64,000 nucleotides of DNA from Spirodela intermedia. Its lineage: Eukaryota; Streptophyta; Magnoliopsida; Alismatales; Araceae. The stretch covers positions 1,644,501 through 1,708,500 of the forward strand of contig LR746275.1 of NCBI GenBank assembly GCA_902729315.2. Direction: 5' to 3'. The position numbers and the translations under genes are program-made. The notes beneath the pieces are model-generated. The model was given only the letters and a program-made list of their open reading frames with translations. It had not been told where the DNA came from and did no database searches. Positions within the stretch are counted from its first letter, which is position 1, and each line of letters begins with the position of its first letter. Positions 1 through 13,758 of this stretch are shown one piece after another.

Positions 1-2199
1 AATAAGTGTGTTGTGAATACTAAGTCTACTTAAAGTATTGAATCTAGAGAAAGCTAACTAAAGCTTTGATAATGAACATCAGTCTTAATAAGAAGCTTGT
101 GTAATCTAAAGATAAAGTCTCTTAAGAGTGGAATAGGCCTACTATTCTGAATCATTGTAAATTCGAGCCTTTACTATTTTATGATCTAAGTTGACTCACT
201 TAGCTTGAGAAAACTGATATAAAAGTAGAAATCTATTCAAAGCCTTCCTCTTGGTTCTTCTCTTAACCTTAGTACAATCAGGGCTTTCAATATTCCATTC
301 ACATGACCCTATTTCATGCCTTGACTTTCTTCAATTTATACTCATGCTTAGTGAAATGGTCAAGCTTGAGCCAAGTTGCATTGAGTGGGTGTATGAGAAA
401 AGTAATTTAATTTCTTGAATCTAACCTTATTTTGAGCTTTGTTTCCAGATAAAGAAGGGAATGGCTAGACTAGACAAGAAGCTTTAAAATGATATAAATT
501 AATAAGGTTCTAGTCATCTTGTACTATTTGAGATAATATTTTAAGTCACTAGAGGACAAACAATGGAAGGACTTACTTCAACAAGCAACACAAATAATAA
601 GATGAATAAATGGAAGGTGCAGATTTCTAGAATTTGTAGCCTAACTCCACTATGTTGTGCTATAAATGAACCTTTGCTTTACTAGGTGAGACAATATTGT
701 CACTCACAATTATATCTACATTCTAATGATTGTGAGATATTGATCTTCTCATGCTTGGTGATTTAGAGGTGGAACCTTAGTGAATCTTAAAATTGTTTGT
801 GCATAGTCTAGTTGAACTACATTGTTTGATTTGCTAGGCATTGGATAGAAGTTTAGATTCAAACCACTTCAACCTTGTAGGCAGTGACCAAGCTAGCATG
901 GTAGTTATTTTATATTGTCTCCGAAGATGGATGAGCAAGAACAATTTATTATTAAAAAAAATTTATTACATGGAATTAACTTTTTACAATGCTCAATGAA
1001 CTTTGCAATCATAGTTGGGAAGGGGTGATAGATTCCCATTAATATAAACTTTCAAATTATTTATGCCTAAAAGATTTTAAAACCTATTATAACTAATAAA
1101 ATACCTGAAATTCCTTGTAGGGCTCTCGATTTAAGAGTAGGGATGTTTCATGTTAGAAGATGGTCATATTAGAGCACACTAGCAATTGGAGTTTATTATG
1201 AATTATTAAGTAAATATTTTTTTTGTTATAATTTATATAGCAAGTACTTGTACAACACCTTCCATGTCATGTGATGGTATTGGTTTTTTTTCCTTCTGAT
1301 GATGTGAGAGAACTAATCTCACCCATTTTCCTCTCACTTACTCTATCCTTGACTTGTCAAAGTTAGAGAGAGGGAATAGCTAGAGGCTGCTTTATTAAAT
1401 ATATACATATATATATATATATATATTTCATGTATGTAATTCAAATTACCACCTTTGACTAGAAATAAAAATACTTTTTAAATACCATTCATATCTTGAT
1501 ATTTAGTAGCTCTTTGTCATTTGTAACACAACTCCCTAGTGCATTTTCTTAATATTGAAAAAATATTATTTATTTTTTATAATTTGACATGAAAATGTAA
1601 GAGCTTGTAAATGCAACTTGTGCAATGAATAAGAAGTATTCCGAACATGTTATATAATTTGTGCTCAATATATCAGATATTGAATAGTGAGAAAGAATTT
1701 CCCAATGTTGGGGGAGACATCAATTTCTAGAATTCATTGATTTTTTTGATCATTTATTTCAGCGTAATTATTCTCTAATTACTTTTAAGAACCAAAAAGT
1801 AAATTCATTCAAAATATAAGCGTAAAAAATGGAAATATCTGACGATTAATTATTCAATAATCTTTCAACGAGGGAAATTTTCACATGGGTGGGATTAGAT
1901 TTAAGAAGTATTTAGACATCAATTTTCTTAATTATTTTTAACCGAAATTTTTCGAGGAAGGGAACTTAAGAGCACTAAAATGAACAGAAAATCCAAGCAA
2001 GGAGGTGGGGGGGTTGAGGATTCTTGGCAGGTCTCTAACTGGTCAATCATTAAAAAATCGAGTTTGTTGGGATCAGACCGAAGCAAAGCAGACGATGTCA
2101 ATCGTTCTATCTGGATTTGTGCAGCCGACGGCGGGAAGTAGAACGGCGGAGAGAGGAAGGATTGACCCCACTGGGCTGGGCCTCAACCCTCTCCTCATC
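1..2199. other. AT-rich intergenic region without a recognisable gene
   Basis: No ORF or splice-linked series of coding blocks stands out on either strand. The stretch is AT-rich and poor in CpG, as in old methylated repeat-derived plant DNA. A (TA)n run lies at about 1399-1427. The last ~150 bases turn GC-richer and hold a TGGGCC (site II type) element at about 2176-2181, just before the start chosen for the downstream hydrolase gene, so the promoter and leader of that gene probably lie in the last few hundred bases. Confidence 0.6.
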
Positions 2200-5100
2200 A
2201 TGAATCCCTCTTCCGTCGGATCCCCACCTGCTGCTGCCTCCACCTCCACATCGTGGTTCTCTGGCCTCGTCCGAGGGGGTTCCAAAAACATGAGCGCCAG
2301 CGCCGCCACCACCGATGGGGGTTCCGTGCCCGGGAGCCGCAAGAACCAGCTCCCCGGCGTCCTCTTCAAGTATGGTCCCAAAGCGGTCCAGGTAATCGAG
2401 TGTGAGGATTTGAATTTCTCCTCGGTTTTTCCCGGCGAGAATCGAGGGGGATGCACTCTTCTTCGTGCGGGGATTTCAAATGCGCTTGGTGGTTGATTGA
2501 GTCTGTGGGGGATGGATTAAGCCTCTGAATCCTCCATGGATCATCTCTTACTGAGAGGATAGTTATAATGAGGCTTTGCATTTTGCTCTTCTTGTCTTTC
2601 ATCGGCATTATCCTGTTTTCTAGCGTATCCAATTTCCCACTCCATGAATTCAGGTTTACCATTTCTTATGTAGGTTGCCTTCAAAACTGGTGATTTTAGG
2701 CAGCAGGTCATCTTCATCGGAGGATTGACAGATGGATTGCTAGCAACTGAGTACGTCTTCTATAATACTGTCTTCGTCTCATGGGTTGTTGTATATGCTA
2801 TTCACTGTTTCACTCTCACGCTATCGCGCTGTTCTGTGGGCACTGACTGATTATGCATATGCTTTTTCTGGACGGGGAGTGGACATGAGATCTGGATCCA
2901 GCGGCGGAAATCAGCGACTGGATAGGGTGTTTTACTGTAGCCCTACTGGGTAATAACTTGCAGAAACATGGGAATGCGAATGTATATGATGGGGTTTTGG
3001 CTCCCGGTTTTCGGTCCAAGTATGCAATTATATACGCACTTGGGAAGACGAAGATAAAAAAGGTGTCTTGATGGCTTGTAGATCTACTGAGACCATGCTA
3101 TTCGAAAGCTGTGTTTAATTATAACTAAAACTCTGTGAATGAGAATAAATTGTGTAGTTTCTGAAAATAATGAGTTTTGGGGGCAAAATATGCAACTCTG
3201 GGACAATGCGTTTATTGTTGGAAGATCCATACTTTTGTAAGTCCGGGAATGGGCACATTTCTAAAGTTTTAAGATAATATTTTTCAAATCTCTGCTCTAT
3301 CCTTTTTTATTGCTAATTGAAATGCATATATTGTCCATTTCCTCAGATTTAGTTCCTCATTTTCTTCTTCTGGATCTACTTTTCGTATCATTTGGACGTA
3401 ATCTCTCTTTTTCTTATGCTTCATTTTTGTGAGGAAAAAGCAATTGGTTTCGCAGGTACTTGGAGTCCTTGTCTGTTGCTTTGGAGAAAGAACGATGGTC
3501 TCTGGTGCAGCCTTTGTTGTCATCATCTTACACTGGATATGGAATTTCGAGCTTGAAACAAGTAGGATCCCTTCATTTCTATAAACATTGTCCTTAATTT
3601 TCTTGGTCATCTTCAAATACTCTTCTATTATGTAACTTCTTTCTTAGCAAAATCACTTTGCTAACTCTACATCCCCTCATTCGTTATGGAAACATTTTTA
3701 GATTACCAGAAGCTAGTTGTAAGCCCATCTTCAAAGTGGGAAAAAAACCTGGAATTCATATGGAATCCATTGATAATGTTTCAATTTTCCAGATACTGAC
3801 GATGTTTATTTAACTTTTCTTGACTTCTGATCTCTTTAGTCCACTTTTGGGGTCTAGGGGTCTATGTCTCTTTGCCTTTTGTGATGAGACAGACCCTAAG
3901 GTGAAAGTTAGCCATTAAGATAGAATGCGTATATAAAGCTTCCTTGAAAACGTTCATACTATAATGGAGGAACAAGCTATCTAAGGTGTTCTGTCTGCTT
4001 CTAATAATCTCTGAATTTGAGTTGCGTCTTGGAGAAAACATGTCTTCCTTTCATTCTAGGCTTTTTCATTCTATAAGTAATAGTAAGCTTTATTTTCATG
4101 GTAGCCATTCTTTTAAAAAACTGAGGCTATATTTTCAAGAAAAAATGGGCTCAGGCTCCTTGAAAGCTTTATTAATAAAATCTGTCAGAATCTAGACGGT
4201 GTAAGATGGCGAAATAAATCTAGGTTTTTTTGAAGGAGAGACAATTTTTTTTGGTAGATTCTGATCAAGCTGCCAAACCTCTACTCAGAAAGATGTTTAT
4301 GAATTGGCTTCACTTGGGTTAAAGAAGAATTGACAAATTTCCTTCGTATCCTAAAAATGACTGCAAAGGAAATTTCAGCCGATTTAAAACTAGCCCATCT
4401 GAGGGTTCTTTAATTGTAAGTTCTATATTTTGTTTGTTCCATTGTTTAATTGACTGATATTGGGAATCTAAAACTCGAAATTACGTCAGTTTTACTTGGA
4501 CTTTTTGCTATTTAGATCTAACATTCTTTTGCTTTTTCTTTCACATACTTTCTTTCTGGAAATATCATAAACCTGTGGTGTGGTAATAAAAACTTGCTTT
4601 GTGCAAAAAGCATGCTTTGTAACTGTTGTCACTACAGAAATAAACATTTAATACACCTCATTTGGTGAAGCGTGGATTTCTCAGCTTATGCTCTTTGCTT
4701 AAACTTGTGCTTGAAACCTTTCCCCCAAAGGATTCCATGGAGCTCGACCTGCTTATCAGTCATTTAATCAACAAGGAAAACTCTGAGGGAGTGGTTTTGC
4801 TTGGGCACAGCACTGGTTGCCAGGTTTGTTGGAAAAGTTTGTGGTTGTTATGTTGATATTCTAGTTTTTGAGCCAACTGTATATATGCTATCATGGAAAG
4901 ACCTGGTCATTTTCATTTGATTATGGTTTCAGGATATCGTCTATTATATGCGTTCAAATTCTGCATGCTCTAGAGCAGTTCGTGGAGCAATCTTGCAGGT
5001 ATCCTACTTAAATAATTTTCCATCATGGATCTTATGGGAATTTTCATCATCTAAGAGAAAGAAAATTGGGAAATTTTTGCTATATGTCAGAAGTGGGGAC

Positions 5101-8100
5101 CGTCTTCTTCCTTTATTGATCATCATAAAATGGTACAGTAAACAGAGGCAGCGAAATTTATGTGATTGAGATTGACTGGTTTCCTGTTCAACTTTGGACG
5201 ATGTAACCTGTACACGTGTATCTTTAGAGGTCAGGTAGTTAATCAAGGTGGATGAGCATTCCATGCATAACTCTCTTGAATATGCCAAAACCAAAGTTGA
5301 GCTGCAATGTGGAGCCTGTTCCAGATAATATCCAAACAAAACATGGAAATTAGATCTTGTACACAGTGTCTCCATTCAAGACAGCCCTGAAAACAAAGCA
5401 TAACTTCATGATCACACCACCAAGAAAGAAGCCAGCGGGGTCTGTGACTTTCCTTAGATAGCCCACTAAATGGTGCTAGCCAAATCCTAATTCGTGTCTC
5501 AATAATAGCTGAGTCAGCAGGATCTGATGCCCTATGTGCAGGATAATAGGAGATACTGGGGAAGAGGTGCTGGTAGTCCTTACCTTTCCACAGTACTGGC
5601 CTAAACATGTGCTCCAGCTTCTGACAGAGGTGGTGAATAGAGAATTGGGTGCTTCCTATTCAACCCTATCCTCTCTCTAAATGACCCAGGGACTCTGGGC
5701 GTAACCTGGAAAGTTATGATCTGTGCCCTTTCTTCTTGCGAAAGTAGAAGGTGTATACACTACCATTAAATACATTTTGGCCCGGCCGCAATTCCTTTCG
5801 GGGAGACAAAATCTTACAAATAGCTATCCATATTGGGATTTTCTTCCAAAGAGAAGAGATGGTCCGCATCCTTAGCAAAATGAAGAGAATCGAACCGTTA
5901 GAAATAGTTCTGGAATCAGGCCTCCTGAGGGACGTGAGAGGATTAATAAGGCGTAGATGCAGCTGATGTAATGCAGGATTGTGTTGGACAGTTAAACACC
6001 GACGAAGGGTGAAGTCTAATCTCTATTGATAATTCTTTTTTTGAACATTAGATTCTCAACAATTGACAGAAAGTGACTGCAATTGGTGATCATACCTTAA
6101 ATTTCAAAGCTGATCTGAAGTCATTCGGAGAATCTAGTTTCAGGTTTTTTGGTCATTTCAGTGAAATAATGTGATGGGAGTAGAGCTTGTATTTATCGAA
6201 CAAACAAGTGTTCTGGCGTCAAGAACATTAACTGAATGTCCACATTGACTGGACGAGAAATATAAAGGGTAGCTTCAGATGGATTTCTGTATATCAGTAT
6301 ATGGACTTCTATCTTTTTTTTTTACAGCATTGACATTTGTCCATATTTAGGATCTGGAAAAGTGTCGCAAAGAGGCAGGAAATAACTGAAGAAAGATTTT
6401 TTTCGAATAAAAGTGGTAACATGTGCCAACTTCGTCGATGTGCTCAACTGAGAAGAATATGCAAACACGGCGGAAGTATTGGCACTGTCAACATCAGAGA
6501 CTCCAAATTTGGCATTATTATGTGGTTTCAGATAATTAGAAACGGGTCACGGTTGGAAGCGATTGAATTATTGTAGATATGAGTACAGTATCATGGAATG
6601 CTACAGTCTGATACAAGTGAAATCTCCAGGATTGGACAATGACATCGTGTTTTTAAAGAGGCAGTGATAGCTGGTACTGAAATTTTTGGGAAATGTGCAT
6701 AGGACCTTTGGAGAAAACAGGTAGAGTCAGACTTCAGTTGTTAATGAACCATGTTTGCTTACCTTTTAAGGCAGCAAATGGCGCTATGATTAAAGTGGCA
6801 GTGTCTTTTGGAAATACCATGGAGGGCGGTACTCAGCAAATAAATGAAGGGATTGGTTTGTAAGATAAGAGGTAATTTTAAATAAAGACTCGAAAGAAAA
6901 ATGACCAAAAGAAGGGAGCATGACCATTTCATTAACGTGGCTAGTGAGAAATCGTTTTTTTGCTGAGAATCAATCAGATGAGAAATGGGGAAGATTGTTC
7001 AAGACAAGGAAATTTCAGATGTTTTTATTCAATTCTTTGATGTTCTTGGGGAAGAGAGTCTGGAGACCTCAAATAGATGAGCGGGGCTTTAATCGAAATC
7101 AATGAAGAGGAAGTTTCCGACCTAATCAATTTATTGAGTGGTTATTTCCATCCTAGAAACCAACAAATACGTTGGTCTGGCTTGGTTATTTATGAGCTCT
7201 TCCAATATTATTATGGTATCATTAAAGAGGAGATGGAGGTGATGAAAAAGAAAAGGAGCTGATGAAATTTTGGCCAAAATGCCGGACAAGAAGGGAGACT
7301 GTGCTGTTTAAGTTGGTCTTTGAGAAAACAATTAGATTAGATAGTGATGTGTTAATATGCTTCCTTTTCTTATGAACGTAAATCAAAATCTGACTAATGA
7401 GATGAATATGTGCCAGTATGGACCTATGTTCTCATATCAGCGATTGAAAACCGTCTTTGGACAATGAGATCTGATGTCGCTTAGCAGGGAAGGGTTAATA
7501 AAAGTGCTTTTGGAAAAGGACTTACGATGGGTGAAGTGTGCACTTAATCAATGTGTATCTTCCAAGGAAAAAAAGTAAGTGGATATGGTGATGATAGAGA
7601 TTTGGTATCTCACTTGCTAGCTATATTTAGACTGTTGATTTTCTTACACAGATTTTTCACTGTGCACATCCGGATTAGGAGGAAGTATCCATTCCTTATC
7701 TCCACTGAAACAATCCACAGGATCCTTGCTTTCTGGGAACATCGATCTATTTTCATTTGGATAATAGAAACTTTTCTGATCATTGAAGGACCGACGAAGG
7801 TCAAATAAGTTTTACCAAAATGCGCATAAAAGAAGCAAAAGTACAAAGTTGTATAATGAAGGTTAATAACCTTCCAACCATAGTACTTTTAATGCATGAG
7901 TGACGATGGCTTGGAGGAAAGGATTCTGAGGGCCAGAAGCTGACAACGATCAATGCCTGGTTGAAGTGAATCTATGTACCATCCTTTTCATGAGGGCATT
8001 TGAAAGTTGCTCCATAATTTATTATAATCATTTGAAAGTTGCTCCGGTACAACGGTAAGAACCTGGCCACTCTTCTAATAAGGGCATTAAATTCGGCGAT

Positions 8101-10018
8101 CAAGAGAAAGATGGTTGATTATTTATGAGGGGTATCAAAGAATGTGGAGCTAGCACTTCGTCGTTTTGAATCTTATAGTTCTATAATGTGTCGGAAGACT
8201 ATTTTGGGCTATTTTCGACATAAATTATGGAGATTAATGGGGATAGATTTCTGCCAAACCATCAAGTGTCAACACTCTAATAGGTTCCATCTCAGTATTC
8301 AGAAGATATTCACAGTGGAAGTTCCATTTGGTGTCCATCTCGAAGTTTTCTATCTTCCATCTGGGCCTGAATACAGTTCAGCCAGAAATTGGAAAAAGCT
8401 GCAGTATTCTTCTATATTTCGGCTTTAATAAAGCTTCTTTTGACTTGAAGCTGATCGCTTGATTGTCAAAGACCGCTAATCGATTGCGGTTCTTGAAATC
8501 GACTCTAGCCAATACAATTTAGGAGGGAAATCTGATCCCTTTAGTTGGCATAGCCATGGCCTTTTTTTCGTTACAACATATGCTGACTGTACATAGATTT
8601 TGTTATTTTTAGCGACCCTTAATTTGCGGATATTGTTTTTCATAGAGGATTATTTAGCTTAAAAAGCCTTAATGTGTAGTATTACTGCCAACTTGACGTT
8701 TATTGACCTTGTTTTAGTAATCTTGCAAGTGTTGAGATTTCATAAACAATTGTTATGCTCTCAGGCTCCCGTTAGTGATCGTGAGTATAGAGCAACCCTT
8801 CCTGAAACAGCTGCAATGATTGACCTTGCTTCGACCATGATAAGTGAAAATAAAGCAACTGATCTTATGCCCAGAAATGCAGATCCTGACGCCCCAATCA
8901 CCGCCTACAGGTAGTTTTCAGAATCTTTTTTCATGGTGATAACACAATTTTACTGCACCACAGCTTTTATGTTACAGCATGAATTATTTCACTTGTCTAC
9001 TTCTATGAGCATACTATTTTTCTTAGTTATTTTTTGAGCTTTTATTTCATCTTTCCACCACTCAGATTTGGTGATTGTAAATCTCAGATAGCGTTTGTGT
9101 TTAAGTTCACAATTAGTAACAAAATGGATATCTTGCTTTAAGTAAAACGTGAAATTTAAAATTATAACTGTATAGACGAGAAAAAAATCCTGCTTTGATG
9201 ATTTCCTTCCGGTCATTTAAGTATATGACTTTGGACTAGTTACTGCCAATCTTAATCAGGATGTATGATTGAAATCTTTTCATTTCCTGTTGTTACATCC
9301 ATTTTACGCTAAGTTTTGAAATTTTTGTTCAGATACCACTCGCTGTGTGCATATATGGGAGATGATGATATGTTTAGTTCAGATCTCACTGATGATCAAC
9401 TGCGACTGAGACTTGGTCACATGGCAAACACACCTTGCCAGGTGAGAAATTATCTTCAATTATAAAACTATCAATTATCATTGTTCTCTTTTTATTCCCA
9501 TTTTAGTATGAATTATTTTTCTAAAGTCTGTTCGCTCTCCTAATGCTCAGGGTTAATTATGCTCTGGGTGACTAATACTTCAATTTTTCAGTGAAAAACT
9601 AATTTTATTTGATTTTTTTTGCTCGTCTAGGTCTGCCTGCCACAATATAAGTTGCTTGGAGGTCCTTTTACAATTTATCATATTAATATTGATGTTGCCA
9701 CAATATGTACAATTACAGGTGATTTTCTCCATGGCTGATGAGTTTGTGCCTGATTATGTAGATAAGAAGTCCCTTGTAGAAAGGTAATCCCCTCCAAACA
9801 AGAAAGCAAGTTTTATAAAATAAAGTGATGCAAAAGTATTTAGAAAATCTTATCTCTTGGTCTCTTTTAGGCTATGCAAGGCTCTTGGAGGAGCTGAAAA
9901 GGTTGAGATAGAATGGGGAAACCATGCTCTCTCCAATAGGGTGGGGGAGGCTGTCCAAGCTATCTTAGACTTCCTCAAGAGAGAGGGGCCAAAGGGTTGG
10001 GATGACCCTTGGAGCTGA
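2200..10018 (+). CDS. Alpha/beta hydrolase, DUF1749 (UPF0613) family, nine exons
   Basis: Exons by splice signal and phase: 2200-2391, 2674-2750, 3456-3561, 4731-4823, 4933-4998, 8765-8910, 9333-9441, 9719-9783, 9871-10018; together 333 residues, all phases closing. The family is a serine-hydrolase fold found in plants and fungi; substrate and biological role are not established. The nucleophile elbow GHSTGCQD places Ser152; Asp270 (FSMADEFVPDYVD) and His303 (EWGNHALSNR) fit as the other triad residues. Other conserved blocks are VIFIGGLTDGLLATE, YHSLCAYMGDDDMFSSDLTD and the C-terminal GPKGWDDPWS. The first 50 residues are Ser/Gly-rich and variable. I chose ATG 2200 because a homologous N-terminus beginning MN is familiar; in-frame ATGs at 2005 and 2095 and a later one at 2290 are alternatives. 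Intron 5 (4999-8764) is 3.8 kb and holds only broken ORFs. No signal peptide is evident. Family call is firm; start less so. Confidence 0.9.
4999..8764. other. Large intron 5 of the DUF1749 hydrolase, possible decayed insertion
   Basis: This 3.8-kb intron is far longer than the other introns of the gene. It contains several short ORFs in both orientations (for example 5243-5608 on minus, 5751-5966, 6337-6576 and 8144-8428 on plus) that do not join into a protein I recognise. The segment 5200-8450 has gene-like base composition unlike the AT-rich intergenic blocks. A 17-base direct repeat (CATTTGAAAGTTGCTCC) occurs near 7996 and 8030. A degenerate transposable element is the likeliest explanation, but no terminal repeats or diagnostic transposase or reverse-transcriptase motif were seen. 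Confidence 0.35.
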
Positions 10019-13000
10019 GGTCAATTTTCTTCTTCCCCTTCCTGCTTCAATTGTGGGTTTTGCTTCGATGTTGCCTTGCCAATTGGTTGATTTTGTGTAC
10101 AGATAGTCATCATATTCCCATGGCTTCTTCTTTTTTTCTTGGCAAATTTGAATAAAATGCTCAAGACCTGAGCCCAATTAACGTTTAGAGACTCATAATG
10201 CTTGTCAAATGATGGACCTCATGTATCCATTGAAGACTATGTTACTACAGTGTTACTGTTATCTTTATTAATTATTATATTTTTTATTAAAACTGTAGAA
10301 TAAGCTATTGTACAACTAGATGTAGTATGCTGGTACGGTATCATGTAAAAATATATAGAAAAAAGTCTAATTTATCATCAAAAGATTAGACAACTGATTG
10401 CTTTACATATTATCCCTCAATCCAGTCTCATCATATGATGAAGGAGAATAATTTTACCAAATAGTCACACCAACAATGTGAATAATCTAATTCAAATGTA
10501 TAATCTGAATAGTATAATTCAGATGTAAAGTTGAATGATATAATCAAATGCTTGCTCATAAAATGTTATATATCTCATCTGGTTAATCCAATAAAAGCAT
10601 GCTTAAAGTAGCAAAAGAAAACATTTTAAAGTATTATTCGTTAAGCACTTTAAACTAGTCAATCAAATGCATATCATGGGCCTGGGTTAGATGCATGGCA
10701 GAACGATCACATCAGTTGAAGTGATATACTAAAATTATAAATTTCGGTGCAAATTCAAGCCTAAAAAAATTTAGAAAGAGAGGGGGGACAATGAAAACGA
10801 AAGAATGTGTTGTTTGTTTATAAAAGGCTAGGTATGATATCAAAAAAAGAGGGAAAAATATATCCTACAATAGTAAGAAAGAGAAATCCAATATATCTAT
10901 CAACTTGCATGATTGTGAAAGAAAATAACTTAGAAAGAATATGTCAATTTAATATTTAATAGATATTTAAGAGATTGAGATGTTTGAGAATAAATAATTA
11001 CAACATGTTTTTAGGAGGGTGTCATCAAAATTATCTCTAATAATAATTATATCTTCAATGGTAGATAATAGTATCTAATAAAACTAGAAAGCAGCATGGT
11101 TAAATTATAGTTACTTGTACATTAACTCGAACAGCACTTAATAAAACTAACAAGAATTTTCAAGCTAAGTTCAAAGTGCTTAGTTTAGATAATATAAGCA
11201 CCTCTTAGTTAATACATCCCACCAAACTCTGAAATCAAGGTAGAGTCATTCATGAATGGCTAAAGTCTTTTTGGCATCAATTTGAGAAAATGTCTTTTTT
11301 GCAATTACAATAAATCAAGTACAAAAAAACATTGTTTTCTTCAAAATAAAATTGTCATTTTGATTACCAAGTCGATCTCCATGTGCAAAACTTTTGACAA
11401 CAAGCCTAACTATGCCATATAAGGTTTTTCTTTGACTTTGTTCATACATTTGTATCTAATTGCACGTTTGTTACATAATAAATGGCTAAAGTCTCATGTG
11501 TTACTCTTATGCGGTGGAGAAATTTTTATCACCAATTACTTACAATGAGGGGATATTAAAAATTATTTCTCATTCAATGACTTTCAAATAAATAATTAAT
11601 AGAAACAAAAAAGTAGAACTAGATGAATTTGAGAAGCAAAAGTTGTTGAAATATTTTAAACCTTTGAATGACATGAAGATAATTTATTTTCACCAATATA
11701 TTGATAAGTACTAATAATCAAAAGTGGAAATGTGAAGGTCATGTCCTATATAAAGACATTCAAAAGTCAAGAACATGAACCACCTGGAAGATCATCAAGA
11801 AAGGAGCGGATAAGTTTGATCACTCATGGATATTGAGGTATATAAGTCATATCATACATGCACTTTATATCTCACTATATGTATGAAAAGTATACAATGG
11901 AATGAAAAAACAAATTGGTGTATTCACTTTTAAGAGGCACAAAAATAGAATCAAGTTACATTTAATGATAAATGAGGCTTTTTGGCAGTAAATGTAACAA
12001 CTGAACAAATTGCCTACTATAAGTTAAAAACACCTAGAAGAGTTTACTACTATAAATTAATTTAAACATTGGTAAACAGAAGGAATACATGAGAAATTCA
12101 CATTATGCACCACTGTTACTTGTGATTCACACCATTTTCCGGGAGGGTTTAGACCCAATCATTTAAATTATTCTAATATTTCTTATTAAATTTAAGAAGT
12201 AATGATGTGCGTATTTTCCACCCAAATCAAATCTAAATCATATAACAAATCTCGAGTGTTAGGTGTGAACCATTTTAAGAAAGGTAAAAAAAAAACGTAT
12301 AATAGAAATCATTTATATGCTCCATAACGGACAATATATTGTTGACTCAATAATGAATATAAAATAGTAACTAAATCTTTATTCACAAGTAATGTTAATA
12401 CCCATTCCAATTACAACTAGAGAAAGAAAGGCAAACTAAACTCAATAGGTAAACCGATAAAGATCATGTTTTCGATAATTAGGGAACATATTAAAATATT
12501 GAGGTGGTACCAAGAGGGAGCAAATGTTGAGTTAACACTTTCCAATGAGATGAGAGGTGCCGTTGTTGACCATAGAGGACAAAGTAACTGAGGTACGTGG
12601 AAATGATAGAACTCATTAAGTGGATACTTCCATGGATTGAGATGTACCCAATGACTATAATGAATGCAAAGGAATGGCGGAACAAGATGAAAGACATTAC
12701 GGCTTCTATGGTGGCTTCAACATATTTTATACCTTATTGGCTGATTTTAGTTTTTTAAAAGCACAATTCAAGTCCTTTAATTTGGATGAAGAAAGAAAAG
12801 TCCACTATGACGTGTCATTTCCTTGATCTGAGTCAATTTGATGCCATTGCAGCCCTTTCCAAATTATCATAAAAATTTTAGAGGAAAAATTGCATCTTAC
12901 TCTACCAAAAATCATCATGATTAAGGGTTACAGACCATAGTCGAGGGTCTTTAGTCTGTTAATTCAGCTCCATGCAGCGGGGGGGTGACAAGGGTGCTCA

Positions 13001-13323
13001 CATCTTGGTCTCAAAACTGGGATTTTCTAGTCCACTGGTTCTGATCTGCGTGCTAGAGAGGAAGGGCAAGTAAATCCCACAATGACAGGGTTTTGTGTGA
13101 GAAACCACAGCGAAAGCTTTCGACGGAAGACTCCTTCACATGACCCAACAGAGACATGGACTGGGTGACAAAGGGGAACATGACGAGAGTAATCATCTGA
13201 GCAGGAGAGGGGGTCTAATGATGCCAGAGCAGTCACTGAAAGAGCCAACGACGACGACGATCAGCTTCGCTCTGATACCATCCATCCAAGACAACCGAAA
13301 TCCAGTCATGAACAGAAGGTGGA

Positions 13324-13359
<36 letters not shown>

Positions 13360-13758
13360 AACAAAAAGCTGAAGAAACCCCAAGCCTTCTAGAAACGGGG
13401 AACCCAAACAGTGATGGAGAAGTTTACTGAATCGGGTCCTTCACGATGCATTGAGAGGAACCCATCAGGGGAAAGAAAAGCTAAAGCTAATGTTACTTAC
13501 TGTATATGAAGTCTAGGGGGCTTGCAGGTTACCCATGAAAGAGTCAGCGAAGTGAATAGCTCCTCGGGGAGAAAAAGCATGATGAAATTCCATGTACACA
13601 GCAATTATTGAATCCTTTACAACCCTGGAGCCATGAGACATGGCAGAGCTATATAAGAATATTGAGGATCAGAGGAGAAGGGCCGCAGTCTCCCCAGACT
13701 GTTCTTCCAAATGAAGGGAAACAAAATTACAGAGGACCGTGATTTACAGGTTGACTTC
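10019..13758. other. Intergenic region, AT-rich, no gene seen
   Basis: Nothing here forms a convincing coding block. 10200-12700 is AT-rich and CpG-poor. 12900-13700 is closer to genic composition and carries an (AG)n tract at 13325-13359; it is probably the 3' flank or UTR of the minus-strand gene ending at 13759. A 12-base match to the complement of a tRNA-Met primer-binding site (GCTCTGATACCA, 13269-13280) was noted, but no LTR ends were found beside it. Confidence 0.5.
13325..13359. repeat. (AG)n microsatellite
   Basis: Uninterrupted AG dinucleotides downstream of the stop of the minus-strand gene that ends at 13759. Confidence 0.9.

Noticed and set aside
13269-13280. GCTCTGATACCA, the reverse complement of a typical copia primer-binding site
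   Set aside because: No LTR end (CA) sits beside it, no matching LTR pair or polyprotein motif is visible nearby, and a 12-base match can occur by chance.
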